Virus record (IMG/VR): IMGVR_UViG_3300008117_000043
Span: 1 to 64,000 of that record
Reading direction: 5' to 3' (one strand)
Source of the DNA: a virus
DNA length: 64,000 nt
This document shows positions 40,401 to 47,219 of the stretch, piece by piece; positions within the stretch are counted from its first letter, which is position 1, and every line of letters starts with the position of its first letter. The notes beneath the pieces are model-generated. The model was given only the letters and a program-made list of their open reading frames with translations, had not been told where the DNA came from and did no database searches. The position numbers and the translations under genes were made by a program.

Positions 40401-42239
40401 GTTTTATTTGAAACTGATGAATCATATGGAGAATCTAGTATAGGTAAATTAGGAATAAAATTTGCAGCACCGCCTGAATTAGATTCTGTGATTACCTATG
40501 CAATTACTCCTATTATTGAAGGAACACCAGTACTTGATAAGATGTCAATTATTCGATCTGAATCTTTTGAAGCAGAGGAAGAAGTGTTTAGTTATACTCT
40601 TACTATTCCTATAGGTAAAAAATTACCGTTTGGAAGAAATTCAATTGTAAGAGTAGGACAAGAAGTTTTAAGATCTCCTAGAACATTTTATTTTACATTA
40701 AGTGGAGGTCAGTTAACTTACAATATTCCTCAATATCAGTTAACTCCAAGTACATTAACTGTCTCTAATTTATCAGTGTATGTTGATGGTAAGCTGCTAT
40801 CTCCTGTGATTGATTATACTTTTAATGGTGCAGGAATATCGGTTACATTGTTAAGTTCTTCGTATGTCGAAGGAACAGTGCTATCTATTGCAATTTTAAC
40901 TGATGCTGATTACAGAATTGAAATTGACAGTGGTGGCGTAACTAACTTAATACTTACAGAGTCATATCCAACAGGTACTGAGGTTGAAGTTATTACATAC
41001 TACAATCATGATATCCTTAATGTAGAAAGAACAAATAACAAATTAGAATCCCAAGGTACAATAGTTCCAATGTCTGCAGACTATTATGAATTTAAGAAAA
41101 ATACTGCCGGTATGTTTTCTTTAAAGGCACCAGTGTCTTCAGACGATTATGTATGGGTAACTAAGAATAGAAAATTATTAACTCATAGTGTAGATTATTC
41201 TTTACATCCTTTAAAACAATCAATAATGCTGTCTGAAGATCTAATATCTAGCGATATAGTTGAGATTATAGTATTCAATGATCAAGTAACTGAGCAAGCA
41301 ATTAGTTACATGCAATTTAAAGATATTTTAAATAGGGTGCATTATAAGAGATTACGCTCTGACAAGCAAACTTCCTTAGCAAGAGAATTAAATTATTATG
41401 ATTCAGAAATTGAAGTTACTAATGGAAGTGTGTTAGCAGATCCATTAAGTTTAAAAAATATTCCAGGAATTATTGAAATTAACGGAGAACGTATAGAATA
41501 TCTTTATAAAAATGGAAATATTCTAGGTCAGTTAAGAAGAGGAACTTTAGGTACAGGTGTACCTACATTACATAGTTTTGGTATGCTTGTACAAGATATT
41601 AGTTTTTCAGAAACTATTCCTTATAATGATGAGTTAATTATAGAAAATCATTATAGCGACGGTAGCACTAAATTAGTACCGTTAGAGTTTACTCCAGCAT
41701 TAACATCAGGAACCGTAGCCGACGGAAGTACTTTATATACTGGATGGCGCCGATCATCAACCCCAACACAGTTTGGACAGTGCGATGATGTTGAAGTGTT
41801 TGTCGGGGGTTGGCTAGTAATGGGAGATTGGACATCAGATACAAGTTACAATTTAGGAGATATTGTAATTTATGGTAGCTATAACTATAGATGTACAAGC
41901 GATCATATAAGCTCTGATAGCTTTTTTAATGATTCAGATAAGTGGAAATTCTTTACTGGAAACAGAAGATTAAAGAAACATCCTTATGAAGTACACTGCT
42001 TAGATAACGGACCCGAAAGTCCTGGAGCAGATGTTGAATTTGATGCAGATTTTGCAGTCGATGGCACTACAAAGGGTGTATTGTTAAGCGAAATTCCAAG
42101 TATTGGAACTAAGATTAGTATAGTTAAACGACAAGGGAAGATTTGGAATGAGCCAGGGAAATCCTTATCGTTCTCTAATACTCCAATAGCAAAATTTTTA
42201 AAAAGATACGAAGGAGCATGGCCTAATAAAACACCATAA
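28440..42239 (+). CDS. Giant virion structural protein, gp7 position (4599 residues)
   Basis: This single uninterrupted frame occupies over a fifth of the window. It follows gp6, where gp7 stands in T4, and is four times larger than T4 gp7. Visible regions: a cupredoxin-like segment near residue 205 (LYRGQTYNFIINSPGE); an FG-GAP-like beta-propeller at about 2180-2680 (FGIALATNKLGTTLAVGTEQ and FGASVALSSTGDSLAIGITD); repeated GYxxAP strands near 3090 and 3450 (NSGYGYTTAPSIKIYG, GGSGYITAPTVIIED). At least five chitin-binding-like modules of W/Y-x-GD-V-Y-Y type lie near 1525, 1785, 2270, 2410 and 4465 (YNLGDIVIYGSYNYRCTSDH). It is likely a baseplate-peripheral protein combining wedge and glycan-binding parts. 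Function of most of it is unknown. Confidence 0.75.
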   Translation: MAYDKNQNENGVPINSNEKRRSSSLLPRFYRTDANKKFTEATIDQLTQPGKVKKVNGYIGRKNAKAVTASDIFIEASDIDRSNYQLEPAAIIQDYLGNVSFLKDYIDHINHVKINNGIVDNHERLNKQEFYSWEPHICWDKFANFQQYFWLPYGPPVISVAGQQLAIESTYTVVTVDEGDNRSFVFTPDGLSKNPSLTLYRGQTYNFIINSPGEPFSIKTERTIGSTDRYLQGVSQNAVEVGEIKFSIPEDAPDFLFYTSENNIDTSGIFKIQDITENTFLDVEKDILGKKTYTMSNGVSFSNGMKIKFTGTVSPEKYSNSIWYVEGVGNKITLVSEKDLEIISTYTSDSQVLFDDTPFDFLPFSDANSLAASKDYITINRSSPDRNPWARYNRWFHEDVIKTSYELNSLAPDIDQSGRAKRPIIEFDAGVKLYNFGSVAKKNVDLVDTFTTDVFSTIEGSLGYNIDNVDLVNGQRILFTADTDIRVQGKIFEVKFINVKPANRQVEFNGITNVEIPTNHLNLDIDHGLVNGRRVEYLSNGNTAIGGLVNRQVYYVYVVDNKRIRLYSDKNLTQVVTLTSQSEGNHLLDIVTVAQDQITLIETDDTVPINGETVLVKFGQENQGSMYYYNGSIWNKGQQKITVNQSPLFDLFDEDGNSFADISVYDGSSFAGNKIFSYKTSSLSADSELGFGLSYQNIANVGDILFEFNLLTDYFQYKENFVTLSKNTDTGFLKIIHGYNLEEYSNGWCKNLITNAQPIIRIYEGTEYKNNFPIDVYDNANDLLDLEVRVLINGKRIPKTAFTVETGINYKYVSLNQNSRITITDSDVITLKCFAKQAKNKKGYYEIPLSLQNNPLNNNLQYFTLGEVIDHVSSISENIPGFVGNYIGQGNLRDLGDTSSYGTRFVQHTCPLNFSLYHLGSKTANVLKSVEDAKETYATFKRLFLRLAEESGSGSNIRDHVDEILYQINQQTPKTNPYYLSDMFAYGPSKKTEYPVLDSRVKMYPISDVFDMSALSNKSVLVYLNGEQLLYGLNYTFTSSGYLEIILDINEDDLIEVYEYESTDGTFVPPTPTKLGIWPKFVPEIFQDTTYIEPTDVIQGHDGSITIAFGDYRDELLLELEKRIYNNIKISYNPEIFNIEDTIPGYFRNTDYDLDEYNQVLSKYFYYWSSQIDQDYTRLPTYDRTNGFTFNYRGNIAPDGRPVPAHWRAIYKWLLDTDRPHSHPWEVLGFTIKPVWWESVYGPAPYTANNRILWQDLNDGAVREPGKPVTRKLHYKRPGLIDMIPVDHQGRLISPYETGMVTGVINPSPAGYLEFGDQGPVETAWRRSSLYPFAALLAFLTLSPNKTLGTCFDRSRIVKNKANQLVYKDTNLRIRLQDIILPSNVNDATREYSSGLINYISDHIFTINNYNISSYKSDLSSLTNRIVSKLGGFTSKEKFRLILDSKSPTSKNNVFVPQENYNIVLNTSSPIRKISYSGVIIVKVSDGFNIAGYNQDEPYFSYYSKLQDGPTIRIGGISESFTDFDTNQTYVAGKVIRYNGRYYRVKTNHISGDTFDKDLYVLLPSLPETGGVVATLGKVWEKRKVLKLSYGTTLSTIQEVVSFLEGYGIYLEDQGFVFDDFNTNTESISNWNTSLKEFMFWATQKWKTGAVISLSPAAEKITLNTEFSVVNDIKDSFYGYNILRVDGQKLDPDLTSIYRTDNNYSVSPANTSHGIYSATFYLIQKEHVVVIDNRTMFNDVIYDLEPGYRQERIKINGYLTQSWTGGFSIPGFIYDEAVIKDWEPWTDYSLGTIVKFKEFYYSANKFIPGVELFNSNEWKLLLEKPTPRLIPNWDYKAEQFTDFYDLDTDNFDAGQQKVAQHLIGYQNRQYLENIIRDDVSQYKFYQGMIIEKGTKNVLNKLFDVLSANDQDSLVFDEEWAVRVGEYGASAAFDEIEIKLKEDNFKINPQPIEFVNSIDSNIVDSVYRQVPTDLVVRTVNYSSNPWPIRSHKTRFLRTPGYVRYDDVTLSVDSLLDLLDQNPNEFSIGDYIWCAFETLNAGGDYWNVYRITRAPFTIIGATYDNGILTFECDITPNLSIGDVFGLQSSGDADGFYTVSDLIDDTIVVEKEIPNFQGLSGATRELIFVSQRLESIDLANEILSTNIKAGELIWADSNEQSNNWAVWKNSPVYAKVELKNDEPRTEEKFGIALATNKLGTTLAVGTEQNKVLIYNVFNGTWGRLQELTVSALGPIADFTNSGFGTKLAMSEDAEWLAIAAPRASNIKTTYRGNYNSTANYNENDIVRVGNVHWQAATNLLDAETSTIDQFAQDWTPARLIEATKSGTPSGYVGQGLVVLYKRIADGTYRVVTSFTSPHPVLNNEEFGTKMKFSQSNGEYILGITSPLSGKLYLYRYSNVSDDSGIEWHMDYDRRYRGAFSSLIEYYQGDLVFYNQSIYEAIEDLSAGAFDIDQWTVVTDKNILGYFPNDVLNIEDTSPASDKFAYDFDFSSSGDRLAISAPNADKVFVYQYNGNSYDLILPVLEPATGDLEANTRFGASVALSSTGDSLAIGITDIVGASNNGKIFVYDLTSETYEKAQTIRSISDEIDERFGSTIEFMNDDKTLLVFSKKGDTFQDGSTVILDNGRIDIFDKYYTNFIYGESLTFNDSSLLKYGESIAVADSTILVSAPEYDDSYVENTGIVYSFKKLKTQYSWKKLYQESAVVDVEKIKKLFVYNSRTNTLLNYLDVIDPVQGKIAGPADQEIKFKTYFDPAIYSYSNNDLNVDEGLDWTSEQVGVLWWDLTNAKFLDSYVEDLIYRSSTWNTLHKNASIDIYEWVESKILPSAWDDIADTESGLSQGISGQSLYGDNAYSIKKRYDSISKTFKNTYYFWVKNKVTVPSVAGRNISATDVANLISDPKAQGYQFVSFLSKNSINLYNFKSLLENNDVNLNFQYWIIDKTDNNSHYQWKIISENENTSIPKEIEEKWFYSLVGKDANDRPLPDLNLPIKLRYGIESRPRQSMFVNRLEALKQLFERANSVLAKNLIADDYDLSDLLMTEPKPSSVSRLYDRVIDTELELRFINTDSLRQAILTPVITDGRITEVVISNSGYGYTTAPSIKIYGSGKNADILPVINSKGQITEVLINNPGQGYSDGTRLTVRYYSVLVNSDSAALNRWSIYQWDNVSWFRAKTQTYDVTQYWDYIDYYATGYNQFTKVDYAVDGTYQLPLLKTKIGDTVKVNNIGSGGWIILEKYADSTSVDYTQSYSVVGRYQGTIQFKDNLYKYKEGGVGYDGSLFDSDGYDEFASVELRVILNSFKDKIFVDTLRVEYLKLFFSSIRYVLSEQTLVDWVFKTSFVKAKHNVGSLKQKVTYNNDNLDNFEDYINEVKPYRTKIREFISTYNTVQNTPLSLTDFDLQSTISNQDTIIPVNVRVSETVNAVPPVTEISGTSVLSEYPWKHWYDNVGFTLSSIEIVDGGSGYITAPTVIIEDSYGVKASAKAFISNGQVSKIRIINSGTRFLKAPIVTLSGGTALSDNYARAVAIIENGVVRSSMIKMRFDRTTRTYAVTSILETETFSGDIQVTGKRLQFDLKWAPNTEVGKTLITINNVEILRDDYRLVVKNTQINGFTQYYGSVIFETPPTKGATVVIRYNKSSIHLNAADRINFYYDPQTAQLGKQLSQLMTGVDYGGVNIVGLDFNIQYGWDNLPWMTIPWDTFDDSFDDYVYTGANYEVVLDYVPALNEEINVYISRYDPEDLRSVNGYLPPVRIDNYDYEGVPIPGYPDAVMATFVGDGVNQTVVIPEDKITINSNDIVIVRRSTSDGSYKPLETNYDIRLDGGPIDYSSATGLNADDIIIDGDGFVTPTSSSAPEEVVPGHISDTVAIKVYNRPTSGSAKIISKNYKGDNSTSSFTLDQIPNGNAVLIVKLDDQILTRGVDYQYDWKLNEVKLTAAASNTQIVNITSFGLNSSNVVDLDYFIADGVSTEFITRASWSSNFEGFVLVNGEAIDYVLFETDESYGESSIGKLGIKFAAPPELDSVITYAITPIIEGTPVLDKMSIIRSESFEAEEEVFSYTLTIPIGKKLPFGRNSIVRVGQEVLRSPRTFYFTLSGGQLTYNIPQYQLTPSTLTVSNLSVYVDGKLLSPVIDYTFNGAGISVTLLSSSYVEGTVLSIAILTDADYRIEIDSGGVTNLILTESYPTGTEVEVITYYNHDILNVERTNNKLESQGTIVPMSADYYEFKKNTAGMFSLKAPVSSDDYVWVTKNRKLLTHSVDYSLHPLKQSIMLSEDLISSDIVEIIVFNDQVTEQAISYMQFKDILNRVHYKRLRSDKQTSLARELNYYDSEIEVTNGSVLADPLSLKNIPGIIEINGERIEYLYKNGNILGQLRRGTLGTGVPTLHSFGMLVQDISFSETIPYNDELIIENHYSDGSTKLVPLEFTPALTSGTVADGSTLYTGWRRSSTPTQFGQCDDVEVFVGGWLVMGDWTSDTSYNLGDIVIYGSYNYRCTSDHISSDSFFNDSDKWKFFTGNRRLKKHPYEVHCLDNGPESPGADVEFDADFAVDGTTKGVLLSEIPSIGTKISIVKRQGKIWNEPGKSLSFSNTPIAKFLKRYEGAWPNKTP

Positions 42240-42287
42240 TCTTAAAAAATAACAGATATGTTATTAAAATAGTGTATTATGCGTGTT

Positions 42288-42295
42288 GATAAATA
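42288..42295 (+). promoter_or_regulatory. Late promoter GATAAATA (fibre operon)
   Basis: GATAAATA lies 27 bases before the ATG at 42315, in the 75-base gap after the giant gene. Upstream in the same gap AATAAC/GTTATT forms a short AT-only stem, too weak to call a terminator. This promoter would start the tail fibre set. Confidence 0.6.
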
Positions 42296-42314
42296 ATTTA
42301 TTAGCGAGATTATT

Positions 42315-42923
42315 ATGCAAGGTAAAGATCATTCAGGATTACATATAGAAGGCCATATAAAAATATGGCACCCAGACACGGGCGAAATCGTTGTGAATAA
42401 AAGAAATGCTATTCATTATGAAAACATTAGCATTGCCCTTGCTGAAAGTATTGCGAACGAAGGGCAAGGATTTATACAAGAAATGGTATTTGGTAACGGG
42501 GGAACTACAATTGATCCTACCGGAATTATTACATATTTGACACCAAATTCAACAGGCACTAATGCAACTTTGTATAATGAAAAATTCTCTAAAGTCGTTA
42601 ACGATAGACAAAGAACAAATATAGACCCTACGAGAAATAGGGTCGAGACTAGACATGTTACAGGAACTAATTATACAGATGTTTTTGTAACTTGTTTTTT
42701 AGATTACGGTGAGCCAGCCGGACAAGAAGCATTTGATAATACGTCGAATAATAACGGAGATTTCGTTTTTGATGAACTTGGTCTTAGAGCGTACAGTGCA
42801 ACAGGTACTGGAAGATTGTTAACTCACGTAATATTCCATCCCGTACAGAAATCACTGAATAGGGTAATTCAAGTAGACTACACCGTTAGAATTCAAAGTC
42901 TAACTGGTTTAAGTGAGGTGTAA
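42315..42923 (+). CDS. Baseplate/fibre-associated virion protein
   Basis: This 202-residue protein begins with a His-rich polar N-terminus (MQGKDHSGLHIEGHIKIWHP) and continues with NAIHYENISIALAESIANEG and QGFIQEMVFGNGGTTIDPTG. The second half is beta-rich (FVTCFLDYGEPAGQEAFDNT). It is placed between the giant wedge-like protein and fibre genes, and overlaps the next gene by 11 bases. Similar proteins are encoded here in marine myophages, but I do not recognise a T4 number. Confidence 0.62.
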   Translation: MQGKDHSGLHIEGHIKIWHPDTGEIVVNKRNAIHYENISIALAESIANEGQGFIQEMVFGNGGTTIDPTGIITYLTPNSTGTNATLYNEKFSKVVNDRQRTNIDPTRNRVETRHVTGTNYTDVFVTCFLDYGEPAGQEAFDNTSNNNGDFVFDELGLRAYSATGTGRLLTHVIFHPVQKSLNRVIQVDYTVRIQSLTGLSEV

Positions 42924-45273
42924 TATGGGATACTACCTAGTTAATTACACTGATACTAACAAGGAACCAATACAGGTACAAGACCAGATTGGAGATAACT
43001 CCACTAGTATAAAATTTACCGGAAGGAATACTACCTCTTACGGTGTTGACATAGCTGAAAACTTCTTACACTTATTAGAAAATTTTGCCAGCAACGCCCA
43101 GCCAGAAAACCCAGTTACCGGACAACTTTGGTTTGATGCAAGTCCTAGCACCCAACAATTACAAGTTTTTGATGGAGAAAATTTTGTTCCTGCTGGAAAT
43201 ATTTTTAGAGCAAGCGCAACTCCGACCTCAGGACGTCCAGGCGATTTATGGGTTGATACTGAAAATCAACAGTTGTACCTATACAACGGTTCATCTTGGG
43301 CATTAATAGGACCAAACTTTAACGAAGTCAATAAGACTGGTGCTGAAGGCGAAACAATAACAGGTAAAGATGGCCAAGATTATAATGTTGTTACAATGTT
43401 TTCAAACGGTAATCGTGTAGCAATCATTAGTAAAGATAGATTTTCACCTAAGGCAGCAATTCTTGGGTTTACAGAAATAAAACAAGGTATTAATGTTTCT
43501 GCTTTAAACTTTAACGATAACACTGAAACTAATAAACTTTGGGGAACAGCGGAAGCAGCTGACGGGCTAGTAGTATCTAATAAGATTATACCAGCGGCGA
43601 ATTTTTTGCGGTCAGATGTAGCATCCTATACTAACTATTCTTTTTCTGTTAGAAATGATGGAGGCATTAGTGTAGGAGCAAATGCATCTACATCTATTAG
43701 TACAGATACTGCTGGATCAGCAAAGATATATCACAAAACATCTGGATCAAGTATTGACTTTGTAGTTAATAACGGCGGAACAGATTCAGTTGCATTAAGA
43801 ATTTTAGCAACAGGTCCTAGAGTTGGAATTAATAATTTATCTCCTGATACAGAATTAGATGTAACAGGATCAGCTAAGATTAGTAATAGCTTAACTGTAT
43901 CAGGAACGGGCGCATTATCTATTGCAACCGCTGGCGGCATAAGCGTAGAAAAATCAGTAACAGTAGGAGAAAATCTTAGTGTTGCTGGGCAAATTACCTC
44001 AAATAGTATTATACCAAACTTAGATAGTTCTTATGATTTAGGAACTAATCCGTCAGTATCTGGCGGAAAAGCATGGAGGAATGTCTATGCTGATAAAGTA
44101 TATTCAGGAGAATTTATAGGTCCCGTGACCGGTAGTTTAACTGGAACAGCAACTTCGGCTATTAGGTTAGTTGGTACTACTAACTTTAGTATCACAGGGG
44201 ATATTTCAGCTCCTGCTATTGCGTTTAATGGCGAGACTGTTGGAGGGAATGTACAATTCCAAGCAACATTAAGCCAAAACCTTGTAACAAATAAAACTGA
44301 AATTTTTAGTTCCGAGTTTACTGATGAACTATTAATACACAGACCTAATACGGGTTTAAGAAAAGTAACTAAAGCAAATCTTCTAAACAATGTTCCTATT
44401 ATACCAGCCGGAACTATTCTACCATATGCTGGAGAAACTCCTCCAAGCGGATATTTATTTTGCGACGGTAGCGAGATAACCATTGGTGCTTATCCTGATT
44501 TATTTGCAGTCATTGGATACAAATATAAAGAACAAACTCTTTTAATTGGTATCAATACATTTGCCTTACCGGATATGCGAGGAAGATTCGCACTAGGTAG
44601 AGATAGTATGGACAATCAGACCTTTATTACTAGATCTACTCAGTTTGATTTTGTGATAGACGATCCGGGCGATGGTTACGCAGCAGTATCAACAACTTAT
44701 ACTAATGTTCAAATTAGCGGCGGAGACGGCGTAGGATTAACTGTTGATGTGATAGTAAATTCTCTTGGACAGGTAACATCGGTAGTTCTTAATGCCAAAG
44801 GAACAGAGTTCACTGAAGGTACATTTACCGGGGCACTTGTTGTTGGATCAGGTATACCTTCATTACCAACTCCGGTGTCACCGGCAGTAATATTTGTAAC
44901 AGTAACGTTACCAATAACAGGATTTTCTGGAGCTAGACCTATCATTGATGGTAGTGTCGAAACTCCGTTTAGTACAACTATTGGAAAATCAAGTGGTAAT
45001 CCGGAGGTTTCGATAGCTGTAAGCCAACTTCCACAGCATAGCCACAATCTAAAAGGTGGTGCAGGAAATCAATATTATGCTGTAAGACAAGTTGCTGGAA
45101 CTCCACCGGATCTTGATGCGATATCGGGATTAGGAGGCACTGCACCTTTGCAAGCACAATACTTAACAAACAGTGGCGGAATTGACACAACAGGCTCGTT
45201 AGGACAACCAATTGATGTCACTAACCCATTTACAACAATTAACTACATAATCTTTACTGGGGTAATTGCATGA
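42913..45273 (+). CDS. Tail fibre protein with phage collar domain
   Basis: This 786-residue protein has an N-terminal anchor domain (residues 1-130) with FTGRNTTSYGVDIAENFLHL and NPVTGQLWFDASPSTQQLQV, shared with the next two genes. A shaft of short repeats follows. A Phage Tail Collar domain near residues 490-560 shows LPYAGETPPSGYLFCDGSEI, then TFALPDMRGRFALGRD. The C-terminal part contains VSIAVSQLPQHSHNLKGGAG and ends with PFTTINYIIFTGVIA, typical of collar-type fibres. The start at 42913 (TTG in MRCNMGYYLV) may instead be the ATG at 42925 (MGYYLVNYTDT). It likely contacts the host. Confidence 0.85.
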   Translation: MRCNMGYYLVNYTDTNKEPIQVQDQIGDNSTSIKFTGRNTTSYGVDIAENFLHLLENFASNAQPENPVTGQLWFDASPSTQQLQVFDGENFVPAGNIFRASATPTSGRPGDLWVDTENQQLYLYNGSSWALIGPNFNEVNKTGAEGETITGKDGQDYNVVTMFSNGNRVAIISKDRFSPKAAILGFTEIKQGINVSALNFNDNTETNKLWGTAEAADGLVVSNKIIPAANFLRSDVASYTNYSFSVRNDGGISVGANASTSISTDTAGSAKIYHKTSGSSIDFVVNNGGTDSVALRILATGPRVGINNLSPDTELDVTGSAKISNSLTVSGTGALSIATAGGISVEKSVTVGENLSVAGQITSNSIIPNLDSSYDLGTNPSVSGGKAWRNVYADKVYSGEFIGPVTGSLTGTATSAIRLVGTTNFSITGDISAPAIAFNGETVGGNVQFQATLSQNLVTNKTEIFSSEFTDELLIHRPNTGLRKVTKANLLNNVPIIPAGTILPYAGETPPSGYLFCDGSEITIGAYPDLFAVIGYKYKEQTLLIGINTFALPDMRGRFALGRDSMDNQTFITRSTQFDFVIDDPGDGYAAVSTTYTNVQISGGDGVGLTVDVIVNSLGQVTSVVLNAKGTEFTEGTFTGALVVGSGIPSLPTPVSPAVIFVTVTLPITGFSGARPIIDGSVETPFSTTIGKSSGNPEVSIAVSQLPQHSHNLKGGAGNQYYAVRQVAGTPPDLDAISGLGGTAPLQAQYLTNSGGIDTTGSLGQPIDVTNPFTTINYIIFTGVIA

Positions 45274-47189
45274 CCTATAAAATTAATAACACAGAAAATG
45301 TAGAGATTACTCAAATTATAGATGGAACCATTGATCAAACTACAGATCTTACCTTAATTGGTAAAAATGTTTCCGGCTACGGTGAATATATCAATGAGAA
45401 TTTTTTAAAACTATTAGAAAATTTTGCATCTACTACTGAACCATCGAACAAAATAACAGGACAGTTGTGGTTCGATACTAGCGTAAACAAATTAAAAGTA
45501 TATGATGGTTCTAGATTTAAAGCAGCTGGCGGTTCAACAGTCAGTTCTACACAACCTGCACTAGCTCAAGGCGACATTTGGATTAACCCAACTGATAATC
45601 AAATGTATTTTTATGATGGGTCAGATTTAGTATTAGCTGGACCAGTATATAAAAGTAGTCAAGGTCTTTCAGGATTTACAGTTGAAACAATTTTAGATAC
45701 AACTGAAACAAGTAGAACTTTAGTTTATCTCTGGTGCGCACAAATATTATTAGGAATTTTTAGTAAAGACACTTCAGAATTCACACCAAAGAAAATTATA
45801 CCTGGATATCCTTCCACTAACGGTATTTCAAATACAATTAGAAAAGGGTTCAATCCTGGAACTATTTCTCCTAAGTTTTATGTAACTGCTTCAGCAGCAG
45901 AAAATTTAGTTGATGAAAATGGTACAGTTAGATCCGTGTCTAATTTTATGACAACCTATCAAGACACTGGGACAATAGGTACAATAACTATTCAAAACTC
46001 TACTCCTTTAAAGTTAGGAGAAGCAGACGAAAGCCAAATATATGTAGATGATACAATATTTGAAATCTCTAGTAATGCGATCAATCAAGGGTTTAGTATT
46101 AAAGCATTACGGGGCGGTGGCCCGATATCTGCTTTAAAAATTGAAACATTAGAAGGTCGAGTTGGTATCTTTAACGAATACCCAGAATATAATCTTGATG
46201 TAACCGGTGATGCAAGAATTACAGGCGACTTAATTGTCGAAGGTGAAACTGTTACAATGAATACTACAGTTATCACTTCAGAAGATAAAAATATTGAATT
46301 GAATCGTCCTGCATTGGGCGATAGTACTGCTCAGACTGATTTAAGTGCCGACGGTGGCGGAATAATTTTAGTCGGAGCAACAGACAAAACTATATTATAC
46401 AACTTGTCAAATGATGCTTGGGAACTATCTCAAACTATTAATATTCCTACCGGAACAGAATACAGAATTGACAATTCTTTAATTTTAAGTTCTACCACAT
46501 TAGGCCCATCTGTAGTTAGTTCAAGTTTAACTTCTTTAGGAACTCTAGCACAACTTAACATTGATAATATAAACATTAACGGAAATACTGTAAGTTCTAC
46601 AGATACAAACGGCAATATTATTATTAGTCCAAATGGATCAGGATCAGTTGATGTTAATTCTAGTTTAATTAAGAATGTAACAGCTCCAGTAAGTCAAACT
46701 GATGCAGCAAACAGATCTTATGTTGATACTAGACCTGTAGGGTTTTCATTAGATATTACAGATTTACCGGCACCAACTGATGACAGTATTGCATTAGTCT
46801 GTCATGACATTTATCCCGAAGATGAATTTCGAGTCGGTGCTGTAGCTAGAGTACACTGCACTTTAGATGATAATATTAATCCTGTATCTAGATTTTTAAA
46901 GAAATTTCAAGTTACTGCTTCTGCAACAGTTGCATTATCGACTGCTGCTAGAGCGACAAATTTAGCAACAATTACAGTTGGTAGTCCTCATGGATACAGC
47001 ACTGGAAATGTAATTGATATTGTTTGTTCAACAGACACTACATTTAGTGCCTTAACAAGTATTACAGTAACTGGCCCAAGCTCATTTACCTACAGTAATC
47101 TGGGCACAGATCAAGGATCATTTTCAGTCGTAGGAACTGCCGAAAAACATGCTTGGTCCTTTGTAACTAACCTAACAAGTAGCGTTTGA
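45270..47189 (+). CDS. Tail fibre-like protein, second paralogue
   Basis: This 639-residue protein repeats the anchor domain of the preceding gene: LIGKNVSGYGEYINENFLKL, then KITGQLWFDTSVNKLKVYDG, and GDIWINPTDNQMYFYDGSDL. A beta-rich shaft follows with DLIVEGETVTMNTTVITSED near 330, and a C-terminal strand-rich part. There is no collar motif. It overlaps the upstream stop by four bases (ATGA). It probably attaches to the same baseplate site as its paralogues and differs in host contact; that is inferred. Confidence 0.75.
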   Translation: MTYKINNTENVEITQIIDGTIDQTTDLTLIGKNVSGYGEYINENFLKLLENFASTTEPSNKITGQLWFDTSVNKLKVYDGSRFKAAGGSTVSSTQPALAQGDIWINPTDNQMYFYDGSDLVLAGPVYKSSQGLSGFTVETILDTTETSRTLVYLWCAQILLGIFSKDTSEFTPKKIIPGYPSTNGISNTIRKGFNPGTISPKFYVTASAAENLVDENGTVRSVSNFMTTYQDTGTIGTITIQNSTPLKLGEADESQIYVDDTIFEISSNAINQGFSIKALRGGGPISALKIETLEGRVGIFNEYPEYNLDVTGDARITGDLIVEGETVTMNTTVITSEDKNIELNRPALGDSTAQTDLSADGGGIILVGATDKTILYNLSNDAWELSQTINIPTGTEYRIDNSLILSSTTLGPSVVSSSLTSLGTLAQLNIDNININGNTVSSTDTNGNIIISPNGSGSVDVNSSLIKNVTAPVSQTDAANRSYVDTRPVGFSLDITDLPAPTDDSIALVCHDIYPEDEFRVGAVARVHCTLDDNINPVSRFLKKFQVTASATVALSTAARATNLATITVGSPHGYSTGNVIDIVCSTDTTFSALTSITVTGPSSFTYSNLGTDQGSFSVVGTAEKHAWSFVTNLTSSV

Positions 47190-47190
47190 T

Positions 47191-47198
47191 GATAAATA
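47191..47198 (+). promoter_or_regulatory. Late promoter GATAAATA (third fibre gene)
   Basis: GATAAATA starts two bases after the upstream stop codon and ends 21 bases before the ATG at 47220, with AAAGGGG as the ribosome site. It gives the third fibre paralogue its own late transcript. Confidence 0.6.
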
Positions 47199-47219
47199 TT
47201 TTGAATAAAGGGGTAATTA

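Noticed and set aside
42241-42270. Terminator after the 4599-residue gene
   Set aside because: The AATAAC/GTTATT stem is short, without G-C pairs beyond one, and is not followed by a T-run.
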